A stretch of 64,000 nucleotides of DNA from Aliivibrio sifiae (GCF_002954705.1 NZ_MSCO01000001.1:1284138-1348137), one strand, 5' to 3'; shown: positions 25,065 through 35,800, numbered from the stretch's first letter. Numbers and translations: made by a program. Notes: generated from the sequence alone by a model not told the origin.

Positions 25065-28000
25065 ATGGTCAGTCAAACCAATGAACAAGCTTTAGAAGCT
25101 GCAATTGAAAAGCATTTAACAGGTGTTTGCTTAGAAGAGATTAAGTTAGGTATAAGTGAGGTAGCACCTGGATATGGTAGTGATCTATATAAGCTTGGAT
25201 ACACTAGAGATTTTGATATGCAGTATTCTTTAGATCTTCGGTTTTTTTGGCAGTTTTTAAAAGAAACACAAGAAAAAGAGTTGGACAAGCTGAAACGAAA
25301 CAGCCCTAATGATTGGGAACGAAAAGTACTTGAACGTTTTGACCGACTAATCAAAAAACATGGTATTTTACACTTATTGAAAAAGGGTTTAAGTGTTGAT
25401 GATGCTCACTTTAGTTTACTGTATCCTGCCCCTCTTGCGAGTAGTAGTGCAAAGATTAAGCAAAACTTTAATGCAAATATATTCAGCTCGACTCGCCAAG
25501 TTAGGTATTCGGTTGCCAATCCTCAACAAGAGATTGATATGGTGTTATTTATCAACGGAATTCCGCTGATAACAATGGAGCTGAAGAACTATTCAACAGG
25601 TCAAACAGCTCGCTACCACGGACAAAAACAATACCGTAACGATCGAGATATTACTCAACCACTATTACAATTTGGTCGTTGCTTAGTTCATATGACTGTG
25701 GATACAGATGAAGTCTATATGACGACTAAATTAGCGGGCAAGGATACTTTTTTCCTGCCATTTAATAAGGGGCACAATCATGGCCAAGGCAATCCTCCGA
25801 ATACCTTATTAAACGGTGGTCATAAAACATCGTATTTGTGGGAAGAAGTATTCACCAAAAAAAGTTTAGCTAATATCATCCAACACTTTGTGCGTTTAGA
25901 TGGCAGTATTAAAGATGATTTGAGAAAACGTACTCTTTTCTTTCCTCGTTACCATCAGATGCAAGTAGTACGTAAGTTAGTCGAGCATGCTGCAACAAAT
26001 GGAGTAGGCCAAACCTATTTGATTCAACATTCCGCAGGCTCTGGTAAGTCAAATTCAATTACTTGGGCTGCTTATCAATTAATAGAAACTTACCCTGTAA
26101 GAGCTGATCTACCCGGTAGTAAAGGCGTTGAACAGCCTTTATTTGATTCAGTAATTGTTGTAACAGACAGACGTCTCTTAGATAAACAATTACGGGATAA
26201 CATTAAAGAGTTTTCTGAAGTCAAAAATATTGTAGCTCCTGCATTTAAATCATCAGAGTTAAAATCAGCCTTAGAAAATGGTAAGAAAATTATCGTTACA
26301 ACGATTCAAAAATTTCCATTTATTATCGATGGTATTGGAGATCTGAGTGATAGACGATTTGCAGTAATTATTGATGAAGCACATAGCTCGCAGAATGGCG
26401 ATGCTCACGACAATATGAATCGTGCTATGGGCAAATCAGAAGTTGAAGAAGCAGAGGACCCACAAGAAAAAGTGCTACAAGCAATGCGTTCAAGAAAAAT
26501 GCGCGGTAATGCATCTTATTTTGCATTTACTGCTACGCCTAAAAATAGCACTTTGGAGAAGTTCGGACAAAAACAAGAAGATGGACGTTTTGAACCAATA
26601 GATTTGTATTCAATGAAGCAAGCTATTGAAGAAGGCTTCATCTTAGATGTTATTGCGAACTACACAACCTACAAAAGTTATTACGAGATTGAAAAATCAA
26701 TTCAAGATAACCCAGAGTTTGATTCTAAAAAGGCTCAAAAGCGTTTGCGTGCGTATGTAGAAGCTAGCCAACAAACAATCAATACCAAAGCTGAAATTAT
26801 GTTAGATCATTTCATACCTAAAGTCGTTAACACAAAGAAGTTGCGCGGCAAAGGGAAAGGTATGGTGGTAACTCAAAGTATCGAAGCGGCAATTCGTTAC
26901 TACAAAGCGATCACTCGCATACTTGATGAGCAAGGAAACCCGTTTAAAGTGGCTATTGCGTTCTCTGGTACAAAAGAAGTTGATGGTATTGAGTACACAG
27001 AAGCCGAGATGAACGGGTTTGCTGAAGGTGATACTAAAGACTACTTTGATGTTAACTACAAAAAAAAGAATCCAAATGATCCAATACCTAAGCACATAAA
27101 TCAGGATGAGTACCGATTACTTATTGTTGCAAATAAGTATCTTACAGGTTTTGATCAACCTAAGCTTTGTTCGATGTACGTAGATAAGAAACTCTCTGGA
27201 GTATTATGTGTTCAAGCCTTGTCTCGCTTGAACCGCTCAGCGCCAAAGCTTGGAAAGAAAACAGAAGACCTTTTTGTTTTGGATTTCTTCAATAGTGTAG
27301 AGGATATTAAAACATCTTTTGACCCTTTCTATACCTCTACTACTTTATCGGAAGCAACTGATGTCAATGTATTGCATGAACTTAAGGATGTAATGGATGA
27401 GGTTGCTGTATATGAATGGCCTGAAGTTGAGAGCTTTATTGAGCGCTACTTTAACAACGAAGATGCACAAATTCTAAGTCCTATCATTGATACAGCTGCA
27501 AATCGTTTCAACTTCGAACTAGATCTAGAAGATGAAGACAAGATTGACTTTAAAATCAAGGCTAAACAGTTTGTTAAAATATACGGGCAGATGGCATCCA
27601 TCATGCCGTATGAAGTTGCAGCGTGGGAAAAGCTATTTTGGTTCCTGAAGTTCCTAATACCAAAGCTCATAGTGAAAGATCCAGACTCTGAAGCTTTAGA
27701 TGCTTTATTGAGTTCTATTGACTTGAGTTCATATGGATTACAGCGCGTTAAACTCAATCATTCTATTGAGTTAGATGAAGCAGGTTCAGAGCTTGAACCA
27801 CAAAACCCTAATCCCCGAGGTGCTCATGATGATGATGATGAACGTGATTCTCTTGACGAGATTATCCGAAATTTCAATGAACGTTGGTTTCAAGGGTGGA
27901 GTGCAACACCTGAAGAACAAAAGGTGAAATTCATTAACATTGCAGAAAGTGTTAAGAGTCATCCAGACTTTAAAGCTAAGTATCAAAACAATCCAGATCC

Positions 28001-28169
28001 TCACAACCGAGAGTTAGCCTTTGAAAAGATGCTTAAAGAAGTAATGCTGGCAAGGCGTAAGGATGAACTTGAACTTTATAAATTGTTTGCAGGGGATACC
28101 GCATTTAAAGCATCGTGGACTCAAAGTATGCAACATACTGTTAATTCTGAGGCATCTAAAAGAGTTTAA
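25065..28169 (+). CDS. hsdR: Type I restriction endonuclease/translocase subunit (HsdR, system 1)
   Basis: The 1034-aa motor-nuclease subunit contains an N-terminal PD-(D/E)xK nuclease (EIDMVLF ... TMELKNY, about 164-183), then two RecA-like helicase domains. Walker A is SAGSGKS (about 323-329) and the DEAH box is IIDEAHSS (D437). FTATPKN and LSRLNRSAP (motif VI) are also visible. A helical C-terminal domain binds the methylase core. It starts 18 bases after the retron HNH gene with TAGGA upstream, so it is likely on the same transcript as the retron effectors. HsdM and HsdS, its partners, are encoded 7 kb upstream. It is the last gene of the island. Confidence 0.93.
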   Translation: MVSQTNEQALEAAIEKHLTGVCLEEIKLGISEVAPGYGSDLYKLGYTRDFDMQYSLDLRFFWQFLKETQEKELDKLKRNSPNDWERKVLERFDRLIKKHGILHLLKKGLSVDDAHFSLLYPAPLASSSAKIKQNFNANIFSSTRQVRYSVANPQQEIDMVLFINGIPLITMELKNYSTGQTARYHGQKQYRNDRDITQPLLQFGRCLVHMTVDTDEVYMTTKLAGKDTFFLPFNKGHNHGQGNPPNTLLNGGHKTSYLWEEVFTKKSLANIIQHFVRLDGSIKDDLRKRTLFFPRYHQMQVVRKLVEHAATNGVGQTYLIQHSAGSGKSNSITWAAYQLIETYPVRADLPGSKGVEQPLFDSVIVVTDRRLLDKQLRDNIKEFSEVKNIVAPAFKSSELKSALENGKKIIVTTIQKFPFIIDGIGDLSDRRFAVIIDEAHSSQNGDAHDNMNRAMGKSEVEEAEDPQEKVLQAMRSRKMRGNASYFAFTATPKNSTLEKFGQKQEDGRFEPIDLYSMKQAIEEGFILDVIANYTTYKSYYEIEKSIQDNPEFDSKKAQKRLRAYVEASQQTINTKAEIMLDHFIPKVVNTKKLRGKGKGMVVTQSIEAAIRYYKAITRILDEQGNPFKVAIAFSGTKEVDGIEYTEAEMNGFAEGDTKDYFDVNYKKKNPNDPIPKHINQDEYRLLIVANKYLTGFDQPKLCSMYVDKKLSGVLCVQALSRLNRSAPKLGKKTEDLFVLDFFNSVEDIKTSFDPFYTSTTLSEATDVNVLHELKDVMDEVAVYEWPEVESFIERYFNNEDAQILSPIIDTAANRFNFELDLEDEDKIDFKIKAKQFVKIYGQMASIMPYEVAAWEKLFWFLKFLIPKLIVKDPDSEALDALLSSIDLSSYGLQRVKLNHSIELDEAGSELEPQNPNPRGAHDDDDERDSLDEIIRNFNERWFQGWSATPEEQKVKFINIAESVKSHPDFKAKYQNNPDPHNRELAFEKMLKEVMLARRKDELELYKLFAGDTAFKASWTQSMQHTVNSEASKRV

Positions 28170-28667
28170 ATTACTTAACGTATTTATTCTTGTACTATAG
28201 AGAGGCTCTCTTTGGGCTTCTTCAATATGCTGAGCTCCTCATAATTATAGACAAGATAGCCTGTAGTACTTTATTGCCATCTATGTGAGTAATTATTATT
28301 TTTAACGATTCGTAAGGAAAGTGTGCCTATTATATTAGTGACGCTGTCACCGATAGGGGCTGGAAATGTGTCAAATTCTACTTAAGTAACACCAGAAGTA
28401 ACACTTTTAAAGTCTACTTTAAATAATTTATTTATAATCAATCGGGTAGGCTGTATAATCGAGTCCAGTAGCGGCACCACATTATACAAAAGAGCCCACC
28501 TAGTGTGGGCTTTTTTGTGCCTGTAATTCCTACTATGCCTATTCTATTTAAATTTGCATCACTTCCTGTGAGATGGTAATCACACTTGTTCTTTTTTGGT
28601 AAATCTGCCTATTCATTCAGTAAAAATGCACTTGAATTCTACGTTATTATTTTAAACGTTTTTTGTA
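28170..28667. other. Island right end and flanking spacer
   Basis: No gene is visible in these 498 bases. They contain candidate integrase arm sites (AGAAGTAACACTTTTAA at 28394-28410 and AAGTAAC at about 28384), attR with its terminator hairpin (28459-28531), and about 135 bases of spacer before the M23 peptidase gene. Confidence 0.6.
28459..28531 (+). repeat. attR: truncated tRNA-Val 3' end plus terminator
   Basis: Direct repeat of 859-931. It begins within the T-arm (TCGAGTCCAGTAGCGG) and runs through CACCACATTATAC, the terminator hairpin and CTGTAATTCC. One G is lost in the acceptor stem and two bases differ, as expected for a copy no longer under selection as tRNA. It fixes the island's right boundary; the genes beyond it belong to other DNA. 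Confidence 0.9.
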
Positions 28668-30773
28668 ATGATGAGACTTAAGATGAAAGCGTGGGATGAA
28701 AAAATAGGTGATTTTGTAGAGTTAGATGCTTTGGGAGAAGAAATAACCAAACCGAAAGCACAATCCAAATACATAAATGCCTTTTATAAACCGGTTGAAG
28801 ATGGGTTTCTTACGCCAGAACAGAAAGAACAACCCCATAATGAACCTGTAGCAGAAAAAAGCCCCCCCGTTGCAGCCTATGAATACAATATTGAAATTGC
28901 GTGTGCGCAAGAAGATATCGTGACTTATCAGATAGGTGCCTTTTCACTAGGGAAAACGGACGATGAAGCCGTCATCAGTTCGTGGAAGAAATCCGCATCG
29001 CAAACCGGGTTTACCTTATTAACGGCTTCCGTCATGGTTAATGAGCCTAAAGCGCTTTATCGAGAGTTTTTTCAATCAAGTGGTAGCGCACTTGCCTTCC
29101 AAGACGTTAATCCAGTTAAAAAAGGCTCGGGGACGCATACCGAATCTTTTGTTCCTATTAAAACCGCTGTTCAAGTGGGTGAGCAACTTGGTTGGCCAAC
29201 TACCGGATTTTATTACCATTTTATTGATGAAAAATTAACACATGAATATCAAATTGTAGGTAACGATGCGTCTACTTTTTTTGCAACTCAATCAAGTGCA
29301 GAGCAATTAAGCTCATCGCTTTTATCTGATCATCAATACAACTTTATCCTTCTCCCTTGGAAGGTAAATAACGCACCAGTGACGAGACAGCATTTGTTGT
29401 ACTTACCACAGAAAATGACACAAGAAGAGTTTGCAGAGCTAAATGCAACTTGGCTAGACGAAAATGCTTGTCTATTAGACGTAGAAACCATTGTTAAATC
29501 AAAAAATGAAAATGCATTAGCTCGTGAAAAAACAGAGGGCGATGAAGTAACCTATGTAATTCAGCCCAATGATTCATTATCAAAAATAGCCCACCAGCAA
29601 GGAACAACGCTTGAAAGCCTTGTTGAATTAAACCCTCAATACAAAGGAAAAGAAGGGCAAATACAAATAGGCGACACGCTTATTATTGAATCGAATAAAG
29701 ATGAATCAACCCACATTCCCGCCCACATTGTTGTTTTAAATGGAGATGGCAATAGAGAAACGTGGGATGAAATAGCCAAGCAACATTGCATGGCACCTAA
29801 AGAACTACTTACTTTAAATTCGATGTTTGAAGATAACCCATCAGCGTTAAAAGTGGGTGATGAATTATGTATAAACGCCCCTCAACAGGCTCAAGATAAA
29901 GCGCAAAGAGTAACCTTGCCGCCCATTGTATTAACGCATATAGGACAAGTATCAAGCTTTGTGAACAGCTTTAGTTCTATGAGCAAAAGGCTATTAAACG
30001 CCTTTGTGGTGGCTGCATTAAACGATAAAAATATTCCAGCTAATACACCTATTGTGAATGTAGGGAAATTAGAAATAGAAAGACATTGGTGTGATCCAAT
30101 TAAAAACCCTATGAGCACAAATCATTATCAAAATGGAGGAGAATGTGCTTATTGGGGATTATTTGGTGAAGATATGCGACGTGAAGTTAATCGCCCGCAT
30201 CGTGGATTAGACCTCTTTGCTGAAATTGGAACGGATGTTTATGCTTGTGTTGATGCAGTTATTCAACATGTTCGTTTTTCAAGTTCTAATGGTAATCTTA
30301 TTGTTTTGAAAATTGATGAAAAAGAGTTTGTTCAACGGATATGGAACGAAAAATTAGAGTATAAAGTGCATTCTTTACCTAATAGGACAGAAGATGTAGA
30401 AGGAAAAGATGTTAATGTACGAGAAAATGGTTTACGTTTTGCTTACATGCATTTAAATTCAATAGAAATAAATCCAGAAACAGGCTCAGTTTTTAAAGCT
30501 GGAGATAAAGTGCAAAAAGGGCAGATAATTGCAAAATCGGGAGTTTCTGGAATAAAAACAGGAACCAAAGCGCCTCATCTTCACTTTGAAGTATCTAGTG
30601 AGCATGAGTACGGGAATTCTAATACTAAAATTAATCCAGGTTTTTTTGTTGATTTTAAGTATATTGAGCAGCAATCAGTTAGCGATAAAGAGAAACAATC
30701 AGTTGTCGCTAAAACTAATCATAAAAGTTATAAGGGAATAAGTTCCTTTAAATGGAGTGGAGATATTGGATAA
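28668..30773 (+). CDS. LysM-M23 peptidoglycan endopeptidase, possible type VI effector
   Basis: A 701-aa protein with no signal peptide. Residues 1-270 are of unknown fold. Two LysM-like units follow (VTYVIQPNDSLSKIAHQQGTT, about 293-340; HIVVLNGDGNRETWDEIAKQH, about 345-400). A complete M23 metallopeptidase comes last: H511-RGL-D515 and H637-L-H639FEV are the zinc and catalytic ligands, with a YMHL segment between them. M23 enzymes cut peptide cross-links in the cell wall. Absence of a Sec signal, together with two downstream exported small proteins, is the usual layout of a secreted anti-bacterial effector with periplasmic immunity proteins. No T6SS gene is in the window. ATG 28683 is an alternative start. 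Confidence 0.82.
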   Translation: MMRLKMKAWDEKIGDFVELDALGEEITKPKAQSKYINAFYKPVEDGFLTPEQKEQPHNEPVAEKSPPVAAYEYNIEIACAQEDIVTYQIGAFSLGKTDDEAVISSWKKSASQTGFTLLTASVMVNEPKALYREFFQSSGSALAFQDVNPVKKGSGTHTESFVPIKTAVQVGEQLGWPTTGFYYHFIDEKLTHEYQIVGNDASTFFATQSSAEQLSSSLLSDHQYNFILLPWKVNNAPVTRQHLLYLPQKMTQEEFAELNATWLDENACLLDVETIVKSKNENALAREKTEGDEVTYVIQPNDSLSKIAHQQGTTLESLVELNPQYKGKEGQIQIGDTLIIESNKDESTHIPAHIVVLNGDGNRETWDEIAKQHCMAPKELLTLNSMFEDNPSALKVGDELCINAPQQAQDKAQRVTLPPIVLTHIGQVSSFVNSFSSMSKRLLNAFVVAALNDKNIPANTPIVNVGKLEIERHWCDPIKNPMSTNHYQNGGECAYWGLFGEDMRREVNRPHRGLDLFAEIGTDVYACVDAVIQHVRFSSSNGNLIVLKIDEKEFVQRIWNEKLEYKVHSLPNRTEDVEGKDVNVRENGLRFAYMHLNSIEINPETGSVFKAGDKVQKGQIIAKSGVSGIKTGTKAPHLHFEVSSEHEYGNSNTKINPGFFVDFKYIEQQSVSDKEKQSVVAKTNHKSYKGISSFKWSGDIG

Positions 30774-30774
30774 T

Positions 30775-31245
30775 ATGAAATATAACAAAGTGTTTTATTG
30801 GATGTTATTTGCTCTAATAAGTTCTAATACTTATGCACAAGATGAAAACTATCAATTTACGTATCAGTGTATTGATTCGAACATTGGGAATGAAAATAAG
30901 CAAGATTGGCCAAGCCAAGATGACGACGATGATGGATATGATGGAATTGTAAATTTAAGCATTGAAAATAATGAAATATCTATTGTCCATAATGATCTTT
31001 TCATTACTAGAAAAGAAATATCTAACAATAATGTGTCAATTTCAAGCTCTGGCCGTTTTAAGGTTTTAGTTTCTGAAGGTCGTTACTACTCATTTTCTTT
31101 AGATAAAAACGCATCGATTTATTTTGTTAATTTAGAGAATGTAGGTGACGAAGGAAGAGGCTTAATTTGCAAGAAGGGAGTTTCAGAAAATCAAGCTCAT
31201 GAAGTAGAAGATTATATTCGAAGTAAATTAGATAAAAAAGAATGA
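30775..31245 (+). CDS. Exported hypothetical protein, candidate immunity protein 1
   Basis: The 156-aa product starts with a Sec signal (MKYNKVFYWMLFALISSNTYAQ, cleavage probably after TYA). The mature part has an acidic run (SQDDDDDGYDG) and two cysteines. ATG 30775 is one base after the stop of the M23 gene; an earlier start at 30757 would bury the signal peptide. No family is recognised. Position and export suggest it neutralises the M23 enzyme in the periplasm (inference). Confidence 0.68.
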   Translation: MKYNKVFYWMLFALISSNTYAQDENYQFTYQCIDSNIGNENKQDWPSQDDDDDGYDGIVNLSIENNEISIVHNDLFITRKEISNNNVSISSSGRFKVLVSEGRYYSFSLDKNASIYFVNLENVGDEGRGLICKKGVSENQAHEVEDYIRSKLDKKE

Positions 31246-31802
31246 TGAAGTACCTGTGGGGCTTTCTGTTAAAAGCTAATTTTTTTGCCTTACTTTTAGT
31301 ATCATGCTCGGCTTTTTCTTATGAGATGAATATTGATAATGTAAAGTTTGAACAAGGAATAATCTTATTTTCTTTTTCTGATGGTAAAACTCAGCAATTA
31401 GAGTCAGAGGTTGAGTCTGATTTTCTTGATTATAAATACACTTTATTAGATGTGAATTTTGATGGTATAGAAGATCTGATTGTTACGGAACAAAATGGAC
31501 GTAATAGTTTATCTATGGTTTATACATATAATCAGCATTTAGCGCAGGTTAATGAATACATTTATTTTGAAATAACAGGCTTAAGGGTTAATTCAGATAA
31601 GAGGTATATTTGTGGAATCAATCAGTTAAGCAGAGAAAATACTCAATTAGTTTATAAGTATTCAGAAAGTAAGTCCGACGTATTTAATTTTAATTATGTG
31701 TCAAATAAAGGGTATTCACTTATTCATAATGACAAAAAAGAGATTGATGAGAAAACGTTTAGTCAAATGCTAGGTCAATGTGTTATGAATAAAAGTGTTT
31801 AG
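31242..31802 (+). CDS. Exported hypothetical protein, candidate immunity protein 2
   Basis: The 186-aa protein starts with a signal peptide (LLKANFFALLLVSCSAFSYE), cleaved after SAFS or, less likely, lipid-modified at the VSCS cysteine. The mature part contains LLDVNFDGIEDLIVTEQNG, an Asp-rich loop like those in FG-GAP/VCBS or XAC2610-type proteins. Similar exported proteins with this loop act as inhibitors or immunity proteins in other systems. The start overlaps the previous stop (ATGATG), so the three genes form one coupled operon. Confidence 0.68.
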   Translation: MMKYLWGFLLKANFFALLLVSCSAFSYEMNIDNVKFEQGIILFSFSDGKTQQLESEVESDFLDYKYTLLDVNFDGIEDLIVTEQNGRNSLSMVYTYNQHLAQVNEYIYFEITGLRVNSDKRYICGINQLSRENTQLVYKYSESKSDVFNFNYVSNKGYSLIHNDKKEIDEKTFSQMLGQCVMNKSV

Positions 31803-31827
31803 ATCTTCTTATTTATAAATCCAATCA

Positions 31828-32682
31828 TCATTGAGTACTATTTATGTCAAAACGTGCGGTTAATTGATGAACTTCCGGTTCTTTTTGTAGTAACCCTTTA
31901 TCTTGTGTTGTTCCCATACGACGTAAGTAGTAGTGCAGTAAAGCTTTCCGAGTTGTGATTTCTAACTCTTTATTTTCCATAGCATAATCGTCAGCAACGA
32001 TACATTGTTGTTTTTCAGATAAGTAGGGATTAGGTGTAATCGTTAACTTCACTTGGTGATTCCAATCATCATCATATTCTCGCGTATTTGGTGATTTATC
32101 CATTAAGTCAGGTTCGTTCCTAAAGCGGCTTAATACGAAGTCGCGATAACTACTTCTATCTTCACAAAATGCTCTTACATGCCATCTAATACCATCATAG
32201 ACCAAGCTATGAGGTGTAATTATACGGCCTCGAACTTCAGGTGTAGAAAGCGACACGTAGTCAATATCCACGCGAAGATTAGCTCTTGCGGCAGCAATTA
32301 AACTTCGAACGATTCTTGGTGATACAGCCCTTTCAGGAACATTCAATACCGTCGATTGAGCTTCCCCCCAATTAAAGAATTCAAATGTTTCTTCTTGGTT
32401 GTACTGTTGATGGAGAAGCATAAGGTATTCATGAGCAGTACCTTGAGTAAACCGAGGCTTAAAGCTATCTGCTGGCCTATAACCCTTAATTGTTCTATCA
32501 AGGATCAATTGATCTTGGCCTGTAAGACTAATGTACTTATTAATATCTCTAGAAGCTTGTTGGCGGCCTATATGAAAAGCGTCACATAGGTGATTTGTTG
32601 TCAGCCGACCTTCCCACAGAGCAATAATTTCAATTAGTCGAAATCTTACTTGTTGATCCCACTTTATATCTACTTGAATCAT
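31828..32682 (-). CDS. WYL-domain regulator of the condensin-like operon
   Basis: A 284-aa regulator resembling BrxR/CapW. An N-terminal winged helix (VRFRLIEIIALWEGRLTTNHLCDAFHIGRQQASRDINKYI) precedes a WYL domain (RVDIDYVSLSTPEVRGRIITPHSLVYDGIRWHVRAFCEDRSSYRDFVLSRF), in which the signature reads W-H-V, and a C-terminal WCX part. Such proteins repress defence operons and respond to a ligand made during infection. ATG 32682 is preferred (AGGA close upstream) to the cysteine-rich extension from 32745. It is divergent from the SMC-like gene, across a region with several TACATGT-type palindromes. Confidence 0.82.
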   Translation of the reverse strand: MIQVDIKWDQQVRFRLIEIIALWEGRLTTNHLCDAFHIGRQQASRDINKYISLTGQDQLILDRTIKGYRPADSFKPRFTQGTAHEYLMLLHQQYNQEETFEFFNWGEAQSTVLNVPERAVSPRIVRSLIAAARANLRVDIDYVSLSTPEVRGRIITPHSLVYDGIRWHVRAFCEDRSSYRDFVLSRFRNEPDLMDKSPNTREYDDDWNHQVKLTITPNPYLSEKQQCIVADDYAMENKELEITTRKALLHYYLRRMGTTQDKGLLQKEPEVHQLTARFDINSTQ

Positions 32683-32700
32683 GTTCCTGCTCACAAATGT

Positions 32701-32750
32701 TACATGTTGATGTGTACAGTATATACATGTATATAAAAAGTACATATATT
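32701..32750. promoter_or_regulatory. Palindromic operator cluster between WYL regulator and SMC operon
   Basis: ATATACATGTATAT (32721-32734) is a perfect 14-bp palindrome, flanked by related half-sites TACATGT (32701), TGTACAG (32713) and TACATAT (32741). Clustered repeats between a WYL regulator and its divergent operon suggest the regulator's binding sites; not tested. Confidence 0.5.
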
Positions 32751-32875
32751 TATTGTGGATATTGATTGGATTGTTTCAGAGTATGACTTAGATTGACCTA
32801 CTCAGTTCACTGGTGATAGCGGTGATGCAAAACATCTTAACAAGAACGTATAACGCTAAAACACGGAGTAGGGAC

Positions 32876-35800
32876 ATGGATATATCACAGCATAAAAATA
32901 CGCTCGTAAGAGTCATTGTTAACAAATCACACTTTGGAAATCGACTTGTTGAAATAAAATCTGATGGTCACACGCTATTTACCGGAGAAAACGGAGATGG
33001 TAAGTCAACCACACTCAGTCTTTATGGTGCTTTCTATGGTGCAGAGCCGAGCAAACTTGTTGATAGGGATGCAGGGAAACTTCCTTTTGCTAAGTTTTAT
33101 CTACCACAAAGCAAGTCATTTATTGCTTACGAATATTTAAAAAAAGGGCAGCCCAAAGTAGCCTTTATCTACAAGAATGGTTCAAGTGGTATTGCTTACC
33201 GTTTTGCTGATATATCTGCTGAAGATTTACTATCGCAAGAAAACATTAGTGCACTTGATAACGATTATGAAAGTACGCGAGATTGGTTATCACAGCATAT
33301 AAAAAAACAAGTGGATGTGAGTCAACCAATCACTACGACTCAAGACTACCGATTTGTTATCCAGAATAATCGCCCTCAGCTTGGTAAACGACGTAACTCC
33401 AATGGTCAGCTACTCACCATTGCGCAGCGTTATTCACTGTGCGATCCTGAACATTCAATGTTACATATTGATGTTCTAGTATCGACAATGATGCGTAACA
33501 ACAACATGCTTGATAACTTCCGACATATGATTACCGATGCATTTATCGCTCCTCAGGTGTCACTTTCAAAATCGCCTTACAGTAAAGCAGATATTGATCA
33601 TCTTGACGCCCTAAAAGCCATTCGTGAACTAGAAAAGCATAAAAAGACGTTTGATAATGCATTAATGCTTAGTCAGCGCATGGATGATTTATACAGTGAA
33701 GCAGCAATTATCCTTAATCAGATGCTTGCCAAACGTGATAGTGAAATTCAGCGTAGAGCTGGAATATTGGAACAATTAGATAAGGCACAAAAGCAGCTAA
33801 GAGAATTCAAAGAAAAAGTTGAGGTGCGTCGCTTAGAACTCAATGAATCATTGAATGATATCAACAAAAATCTGCAGTCGATTGACCGTGATCTTACATC
33901 AATTCATCGAACACGTGACCGATTTGAGACAAAAGAAAATATTCAAAAAGTGATTACTGAGAGAGAGCAATCAGAGGTAATTCGTACTCAGCACAAACAA
34001 GCGGTCGAGCACTTAAAGATGCTTAGTGAAGGCTTTGATTCAGAAGAGAAACAATTAGAATCTGAACTTCAAAAGATCAATAATCAGCATCTAAAAATGG
34101 CAATCGATATTTCTGAAAAGATCGATTGGCACAAAGAAGAGTTACGAAAGTATCAAGACGGCACTAAAGCGATTGTGAAACAAGCAGAATCTCAGCATTT
34201 CAAGAATATTGGTGATATTAACAAGAAGTACCGAGACCTAAGTGGGAAAGCGACTAGCAACCTAGCAGATGCTAAGGTTAACGTTGTGTGTGCTGGTAAT
34301 ATTACTCAAGAAAACAAGAATGAGCTTGAATCGTATCAACAGAAAATCAACTCGATTCGAGAAGATATTGATGAAGAACACCAAAATCTAAGCGTTGCCA
34401 ATGATAAGGTAATTTCGCTTACTAAAGTTCATAAAGACCTCCTTAATGATATTGATACGGCAGTAAAGACGAAAGCTCGTTATCAAGAAAAGATCAATAA
34501 GATTCAAGAAATCTTGAATCCTGCGTCAAATACTTTTGCAGCGTTTTTGAATAATGAAGTAGCAGATTGGAAGTCAACCTTAGGTAAAACTATCAATCCA
34601 GCGCTATTATCCAATACCAAACTGTCTCCGCAGTGGGGTGATAATTGTGAATACAACCAACATTTGATTTATGGTATTCAACTAGATTTATCTAGTATTA
34701 ACTCTGAGCTCTTTCGAGAAGAAGAGCAGTTAATTGATGATCTACAAACACTAGAAGCTAAAATTGCAAGTACGACGAAAATTGAAAAAGATCACGAGCG
34801 CCGAGCTAAAGAAGTCTATAACGAGCTTATAGGTTTTAAACAAATGGTGTTAATGAAAAGCGATGTCATTAAGAAGCACAACGAGAACGTGAAGCAATTT
34901 CAGTTTCAGCTGGACACTAACAAGCAAATATTTGAAGAAGAAGCACGCAAGCGGAGTATGGCTGCGAAGAAGTTCATGAACGAGTGTGAACTTACAGTTA
35001 GCAGTATTTCAACAGAGCACGATGATAACATTGCTAATGTAACGAACACTCACAACAATACGATTCTACAAATTGAATCCGATGCGACACTTAAAGAATC
35101 AGAAATCGAAGCGGTGATCGATGGCCTTAAAGAAAGTGTTAAAAATAACAAGAAAGTAACGAATCAACGTATATATCAGCTTAAAGGCGCTCATGCCGAT
35201 AAGTTAAAGTCTTATGGGATTGACTCAGAGGTTATTTCAAAGGCGAGAGAAATTGTTAGTAATCTCGAGTATCGTATTGATTGTATTGAAAAATCACATG
35301 ATATTATCTCTGAATACAACACTTGGCTTATTAAGGATTGGAGTCGTGTTGACATATTGACTCGTCAGGAAAAAGACTTTAACGATCACCAAAAAGAGGT
35401 TGTTCGCTTAATTGAAAGTCACGTGAAAAAGAAAGCTGAAGACGAAAAATTGTATAAAAGCAAAACCACTCGGTTGAGCCAAGAAAGCCATTGCTGTAAT
35501 ACTAACGCAGATGAATTAGAGAAAGCTGCGACTCGATTGAAGGACATCATTTTACAAAAGTACGTTACTGAAGAGATCGTTCCGGAGCTAGTGAGTGTTG
35601 AGGTTACAATCGACCAGTCTAGGGGGTTAGTGAAACAAATTAGTTCGAACCGTGACGCAATTATTAAGAGCGTAGATAAGGTTACTGAGGTGTTAAGTGA
35701 ACTCGGAACCACAAATGATATCTCCCAGTTCTGGGAAGAGGTTAAGCGTAAGCGTAAACAAGAATTAGAGCAGGATTCTCCGGAAAGAGCCTTTGGTAGT

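Noticed and set aside
32683-32745. Longer start for the WYL regulator, adding a cysteine-rich N-terminal tail.
   Set aside because: It overlaps the palindromic operator region and has no ribosome-binding site; ATG 32682 does.
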